From Shewanella metallivivens (lineage in GTDB: Bacteria > Pseudomonadota > Gammaproteobacteria > Enterobacterales > Shewanellaceae), in assembly GCF_028750675.1 (NCBI RefSeq), contig NZ_JAQQPZ010000003.1, positions 186,001 to 250,000 of the forward strand: DNA of 64,000 nucleotides. The letters are read 5' to 3'. This document shows positions 59,781-64,000 of the stretch, one piece after another (position 1 is the stretch's first letter; each line of letters begins with the position of its first letter). The notes below the pieces were generated by a model. That model searched no databases, was not told where the DNA came from, and was given only the letters and a program-made list of their open reading frames with translations. The translations under genes were made by a program, and so were the position numbers.

Positions 59781-60602
59781 TTAATTTGCCTTTTCGTCTT
59801 GCTTTACCTTATCCCAGTAGCCATCTAACTCAGATAAAGTATGTTGCTCAATGGCTTTTCCGCTGTCGGCAACATAATGTTCTACGCCTCTAAATCGGCG
59901 CTCAAATTTGTTGTTGGCTTGGCGTAAGGCTTGTTCTGGGTCGACCTTTAAATGTCTGGCTAAATTGACCACGGCAAATAATAAATCTCCCATTTCATCT
60001 TGAATATGAGCTTGCGAGTATGCCGGATCGTCATGGCTTTTATTTACCTCGAAAAGCACTTCATCAATTTCTTCATGTATTTTTGCCACTACAGGTTCAA
60101 GTTCGGCCCAATCAAAGCCGACTTTAGCGACTCGATGTTGAATTTTACGCGCTCGAGATAATGCTGGTAATGCTTGTGGAATATCGTCTAATGCGGAATG
60201 AAGCTGCTTTTGCTGACGCTCATTGGCTTTTAATTTGTCCCAAGCTTGGCTTAACTCTTGGGTATTAGTGATAGCGTCACTGATTTGGCCATCAGCCCGC
60301 GCAAACACATGTGGATGACGTCGGGTTAATTTATCGCTAATTCGCCCTACGACCGTGGCAAAGTCAAACATGCCTTGCTCCTGAGCAAGCTGGCAATAAA
60401 ACACCACCTGAAACAATAAATCGCCTAATTCATCGGGTAATTCCTGCCACGCTTGACGTTCAATGGTATCAACAACCTCATAGGCTTCTTCTAGTGTAAA
60501 GGGCACTATGGTGGCAAAGTTTTGAGCAAGATCCCACGGGCAGCCAGTTTGCGGATCGCGCAATTGCTTCATAATATCCAATAACGATTGAATGTTTGCC
60601 AC
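59781..60602 (-). CDS. mazG: Nucleoside triphosphate pyrophosphohydrolase MazG
   Basis: MazG hydrolyses NTPs and dNTPs and can lower ppGpp effects. The 273-residue protein has two MazG domains. The first contains CPWDLAQNFATIVPFTLEEAYEVVDTIE and ELPDELGDLLFQVVFY (residues 20-70), with the metal-binding EExxE/ExxD set. The second has KIHEEIDEVLFEVN and IQDEMGDLLFAVVNLARHL (about 175-220). It lies 93 bp downstream of relA, with no mazEF pair between them. Confidence 0.97.
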   Translation of the reverse strand: MANIQSLLDIMKQLRDPQTGCPWDLAQNFATIVPFTLEEAYEVVDTIERQAWQELPDELGDLLFQVVFYCQLAQEQGMFDFATVVGRISDKLTRRHPHVFARADGQISDAITNTQELSQAWDKLKANERQQKQLHSALDDIPQALPALSRARKIQHRVAKVGFDWAELEPVVAKIHEEIDEVLFEVNKSHDDPAYSQAHIQDEMGDLLFAVVNLARHLKVDPEQALRQANNKFERRFRGVEHYVADSGKAIEQHTLSELDGYWDKVKQDEKAN

Positions 60603-60635
60603 GTTGTTTTTCCTCTAAATTGAACGACACTTTAA

Positions 60636-60668
60636 TTAAAAAGGCACCCAGATTAAGGTGCCTTTGTG
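60636..60668 (-). terminator. Terminator downstream of relA
   Basis: AAAAAGGCACC-cagattaa-GGTGCCTTT lies between relA and mazG on the minus strand, with a T-run after the stem. Confidence 0.78.
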
Positions 60669-60695
60669 CCGAGTCTTTTGTTGATTCTTACGGTT

Positions 60696-62903
60696 TTATA
60701 ATCTACGAGACTCAATGACACCGTCAACTTGCGATAATTTCGCAATGATGCGCGATAATCCATCTAAGTTGTATAGCTCAAGTTCAAGCTCCACGGTTGC
60801 CGTTTGAGTTTTTACATCTGATGATGAGCTCATGGCCATTACGTTAGACTTCTCAGCAGCTAGCACCGTCGTTAAGTCACGTAACAAGCCGCTGCGGTCA
60901 TGGGATAATACTCGTACGCGAATGCGGTATCCGCCAGAATAGTTTTCGCCCCAAATGACATCAACACTGCGCTCAGGGTGTGCGCGCATTAGTTCTTTAA
61001 CTTGTTCACAATCACTACGATGCACAGAAATACCACGTCCCATGGTGATATAACCAAAAATTTCATCACCGGGTACAGGTTGGCAACAACGGGCAATATG
61101 GCTCATTAAATTGCCGACACCGTTAACTTCAACCTGGCCTTTGCTTGATTTTTTAGGTTTGTTAGAGGCTTTTTTAAGAATGTCTTCCACTAAGTCTTCG
61201 TCGGTATCTTCTACTTTTCGGACTTTAGTTTCAGTAAAGTTAACCACTTGGTTTAGGCGTAAATCACCGCCGCCTATGGCTGCTAACATGTCGTCCATGG
61301 TATTTAAGTTAAAACGTTCAACCGCCACGATAGCATCTTTGATTTTTAAGCCAACGCGGGATAATTCAGACTCGAGCATTTCTTTACCGGCGGCAATATT
61401 TTTGTCGCGGTCTTGCTGTTTAAACCAATGTTGGATTTTAGAGCGAGAACGAGATGACTTGATGTAACCTAAGTTAGGATTGAGCCAGTCACGTTTTGGG
61501 TTAGGCGTTTTTGACGTAATAATCTCGATGCGCTCGCCGGTTTCAACTTGGTAAGTAAACGGCACAATACGGCCATCCACTTTGGCTCCAATACACTTAT
61601 GCCCAACTTGTGAATGAATATAATAAGCAAAGTCGAGCACGGTCGAGCCTAAAGGTAAATCGACGACTTCGCCATTAGGGGTGAAGACATAAACTCGGTC
61701 TTCAAATACCTGGCTACGAACTTCATCAACCAAGTTGCCACTTTCGGCGACATCTTCTTGCCACTGTAAAATTTTACGTAGCCAGTTAATTTTTTCTTCG
61801 TAACCGGTTTGTTTCGCATTACCCGCACCTTCTTTGTACTTCCAATGCGCAGCCACACCAAGCTCAGAGTCTTGATGCATGGCTTCAGTGCGAATTTGAA
61901 TTTCGACGGTTTTGCCTTCAGGGCCAACCACGACAGTATGGATAGATTGGTAACCGTTCGGTTTTGGGTTCGCGACATAGTCGTCAAACTCGCGCGGAAT
62001 GTGATGCCATAAATCATGCACCACGCCTAACGCACCATAACAATCTTGTAATCGTTCAGTCACGATACGCACTGCCCTTACGTCAAACAGCTCATCAAAT
62101 TTAAGATCTTTGCCCTTCATTTTACGCCAAATGCTGTAAATATGTTTGGGGCGGCCATACACTTTGGCGCGGATCTGATCCTTATCTAAACGCTCTTGTA
62201 GTTGGGTGACAAACTTGTCAATAAACACTTCACGGTCTACGCGCTTACCATCTAACTGTTTGGCAATATCTTTATAAACGGTTGGGTGTAAATAACGGAA
62301 CGAAATATCTTCGAGTTCCCACTTAAGTTGACCAATCCCTAAACGGTTAGCTAATGGTGCGTAAATGTCGGCAATTTCTCGAGCCAATAACACACGAGTT
62401 TCTTCGTCGGCATTTTTCACTGCCCGCAGTAAACACACGCGCTCTGCAAGCTTAATCACGACTGCGCGTACGTCTTCAACCATCGCCAATAACATTTTGC
62501 GAATATTGTCGATTTGAGGCTCGGCATCACGTGAATTCTCACTGACTTTAAGTGCACCAATCGCATTCATGGTGACCACACTAGCCACCAACTTTGCTAA
62601 ATTGTCACCATACTTTTCAACTAATTGTTCATCACTTAGCACGCCAGCTTCATGCATTAAAAACAGCACTGCAGCTTGCAGTGTTTCAATGTCCATATTC
62701 AGTGGCGCTAAGATTTCGATCATTTCACGGGCACGGGCAAGCAGTTCGGTATGCGCCAGTTTGTTTTTGACCGGTAAGGACTCAACTTGCTGGATCAACG
62801 CTAATAATGTTTGAGCGTCGTCTTTGTCGTCAATATAACGGGCGACCCACTCATCTAATTGGAATGCTTGCGTATTAAAATGTGCTTCGCGAACAGATAC
62901 CAT
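60696..62903 (-). CDS. relA: GTP pyrophosphokinase RelA
   Basis: RelA makes (p)ppGpp on ribosomes carrying uncharged tRNA. The 735-residue protein has a degenerate HD domain at the N terminus (HD residues missing, as usual for RelA). The synthetase domain has GRPKHIYSIWRKM, FDELFDVRAVRIV and YVANPKPNGYQSIHTVV. The TGS domain is VYVFTPNGEVVDLPLGSTVLDFAYYIHSQVGHKC. A zinc-finger-like region (ARCCQPVPGDEIFGY) and an ACT domain follow. It lies between rlmD and mazG. Confidence 0.98.
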   Translation of the reverse strand: MVSVREAHFNTQAFQLDEWVARYIDDKDDAQTLLALIQQVESLPVKNKLAHTELLARAREMIEILAPLNMDIETLQAAVLFLMHEAGVLSDEQLVEKYGDNLAKLVASVVTMNAIGALKVSENSRDAEPQIDNIRKMLLAMVEDVRAVVIKLAERVCLLRAVKNADEETRVLLAREIADIYAPLANRLGIGQLKWELEDISFRYLHPTVYKDIAKQLDGKRVDREVFIDKFVTQLQERLDKDQIRAKVYGRPKHIYSIWRKMKGKDLKFDELFDVRAVRIVTERLQDCYGALGVVHDLWHHIPREFDDYVANPKPNGYQSIHTVVVGPEGKTVEIQIRTEAMHQDSELGVAAHWKYKEGAGNAKQTGYEEKINWLRKILQWQEDVAESGNLVDEVRSQVFEDRVYVFTPNGEVVDLPLGSTVLDFAYYIHSQVGHKCIGAKVDGRIVPFTYQVETGERIEIITSKTPNPKRDWLNPNLGYIKSSRSRSKIQHWFKQQDRDKNIAAGKEMLESELSRVGLKIKDAIVAVERFNLNTMDDMLAAIGGGDLRLNQVVNFTETKVRKVEDTDEDLVEDILKKASNKPKKSSKGQVEVNGVGNLMSHIARCCQPVPGDEIFGYITMGRGISVHRSDCEQVKELMRAHPERSVDVIWGENYSGGYRIRVRVLSHDRSGLLRDLTTVLAAEKSNVMAMSSSSDVKTQTATVELELELYNLDGLSRIIAKLSQVDGVIESRRL

Positions 62904-63086
62904 GAACCCTTCCTTAGCCGCATGACCGACTGATACCCACCTTCATTTCGCTGATTCATGGCGAAATGAGGTAAAAACGACAACTGAATACGCTATCTTG
63001 AAGCCCTAGGCACGTTTGTCAATTCAAACATGTTTAGTTGAACAATTTTATAGCATACCAGTTGATAATACTGAAAAAGCTGACAC

Positions 63087-64000
63087 TTATTTACCTAACT
63101 CAAATAAAACCATCGCCTCAATATGATGCGTTTGAGGAAACATATCAACCAAACCGACTTTAGCAATTCGATAACCATTTGCTAATAATACACTACTGTC
63201 GCGAGCTAAACTTGCCGGATTACACGACACATAAACCACCTTTTTAGGCTGCATTTTTTGCAGCCATTGCAGGCTTTCATAGGCGCCAGCTCTTGCGGGA
63301 TCAAGTAACAACTTATCAATATTACCCAGCCAAGGTTGCTCAGATAAATCAGCACTTAAGTCGGCATGATAAAAGGACACATTGGTTAATTGATTATCGA
63401 GTGCGTTTTGCTTAGCCTGTTCAACCATTTCAACCACACCTTCAACCGCAATCACTTGCGCCGCTTTTTTGGCTAACGGTAAACTAAAATTGCCTACTCC
63501 GCAGAACAAATCGAGGATCTTCTCGCCGGCTTGAGGATCTAGCCAGTCAATAGCTTGCTCAACCATAGCTTGGTTTATCACACCATTAACCTGGACAAAG
63601 TTACCTGGCGTAAACGAGCAACGAACACTGTTGTCCGCTAAAAGGTAAAACGGTAATGTCACTTTATCTTCGTCAGATAACAAAGCTGGATAAAGCTGGG
63701 TTAATTGGCCAGCGTCATCTTGCAACAACACATTAAGTTGATGTTTTTCGGCAAAGCCACTTAACCAACGTAAATCTGAATTAGGTAAAGTTTTCGTTAT
63801 TCTCAACACAGCAAAGTGACCATTGTCAGCTTGGGTTAATTCTACATGGCCTAAACTGGCTTTGGCTTTTAATTGATTTAAGTTAACCGCCAGTGGTGTG
63901 ATAAGGTCAGACAGGGGCGCAGCAAGCACTGGACACTGATTAATTTCAACAATTTTATTGCTGTTTGCAGCGCGAAACCCCAATTGTAAACGTTGGGTGT
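63087..64000 (-). CDS. rlmD: 23S rRNA (uracil(1939)-C5)-methyltransferase RlmD (5' end outside the window)
   Basis: RlmD methylates U1939 of 23S rRNA. The frame stays open to the window end, so the N-terminal TRAM domain and iron-sulfur cluster cysteines are not visible. The visible part contains [20 protein letters not shown], the SAM-binding [32 protein letters not shown] and the catalytic [12 protein letters not shown] (Cys). The last residues are [13 protein letters not shown]. The gene is upstream of relA, as in E. coli. Confidence 0.96.
   Translation of the reverse strand, partial: TQRLQLGFRAANSNKIVEINQCPVLAAPLSDLITPLAVNLNQLKAKASLGHVELTQADNGHFAVLRITKTLPNSDLRWLSGFAEKHQLNVLLQDDAGQLTQLYPALLSDEDKVTLPFYLLADNSVRCSFTPGNFVQVNGVINQAMVEQAIDWLDPQAGEKILDLFCGVGNFSLPLAKKAAQVIAVEGVVEMVEQAKQNALDNQLTNVSFYHADLSADLSEQPWLGNIDKLLLDPARAGAYESLQWLQKMQPKKVVYVSCNPASLARDSSVLLANGYRIAKVGLVDMFPQTHHIEAMVLFELGK

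Overview
This 64 kb window is chromosomal DNA from a marine-type gammaproteobacterium, almost certainly Shewanella. The evidence is gene order (bamE/rnfH/ratA/smpB/ssrA; mutS/recA/recX/alaS/csrA/tRNA-Ser-Arg; rpoS/nlpD/pcm/surE/truD/ispF/ispD/ftsB/eno/pyrG/mazG/relA/rlmD), the oadGAB sodium pump, a TIGR02922-like small protein and protein-level resemblance. No similarity search was run. The base composition is moderately AT-rich, and most of the window is ordinary core genome.

Layout. 1-3.3 kb: an unknown reading frame, then bamE, rnfH, ratA, smpB and tmRNA (ssrA). 3.3-6.8 kb: an AT-rich accessory segment directly 3' of tmRNA. It holds gene remnants, a 26-codon ORF with a good ribosome binding site, a putative HEPN-like gene beside a radical SAM/SPASM gene, a piece of an IS3-type OrfA fused to unrelated codons, a CACCTAG heptamer array, and an inverted partial copy of the tmRNA 3' end. 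6.8-15 kb: small metabolic and regulatory genes, including a PhnA/YjdM protein, a CopG-like protein, a leucine-rich-repeat protein kinase, an OYE reductase with a divergent TetR regulator, a YebC-like protein, HPF, DsbA-like and OsmC proteins. A dispersed hairpin repeat occurs twice here. 15-22 kb: a tricorn-like protease and a VWA lipoprotein/ECF sigma factor/membrane protein operon. 22-31.9 kb: purEK, two lipoproteins, gshA, an M16 protease, YqaA and a DAACS symporter. 31.9-36.7 kb: a nitrate-type ABC transporter operon ending in a porin. Its leader carries an intrinsic terminator overlapped by a hexaloop hairpin, as in ANTAR antitermination. 37-40.2 kb: oadGAB. 41.1-41.9 kb: six tRNAs (Ser-Arg-Arg-Arg-Ser-Arg). 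42-50 kb: csrA, alaS, a recX interrupted by an in-frame stop, recA with a LexA box, and mutS. 50-64 kb: rpoS through rlmD, the last cut by the window end.

How genes work together. BamE serves outer-membrane assembly, while SmpB and tmRNA rescue stalled ribosomes and tag products for proteolysis. The nrt genes import an oxyanion such as nitrate, apparently under leader attenuation. OadGAB couples oxaloacetate decarboxylation to sodium export. RecA, MutS, RpoS, RelA and CsrA form a repair and global-regulation block. IspD/IspF, Eno, PyrG, SurE, TruD, Pcm and MazG are housekeeping enzymes.

The least ordinary items are the radical SAM/HEPN-like pair beside tmRNA, the inverted tmRNA fragment, the nrt leader, the hairpin repeats whose stems co-vary around an identical 19-nt core, and the recX nonsense codon. 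I found no CRISPR array, intact prophage or intact insertion sequence.
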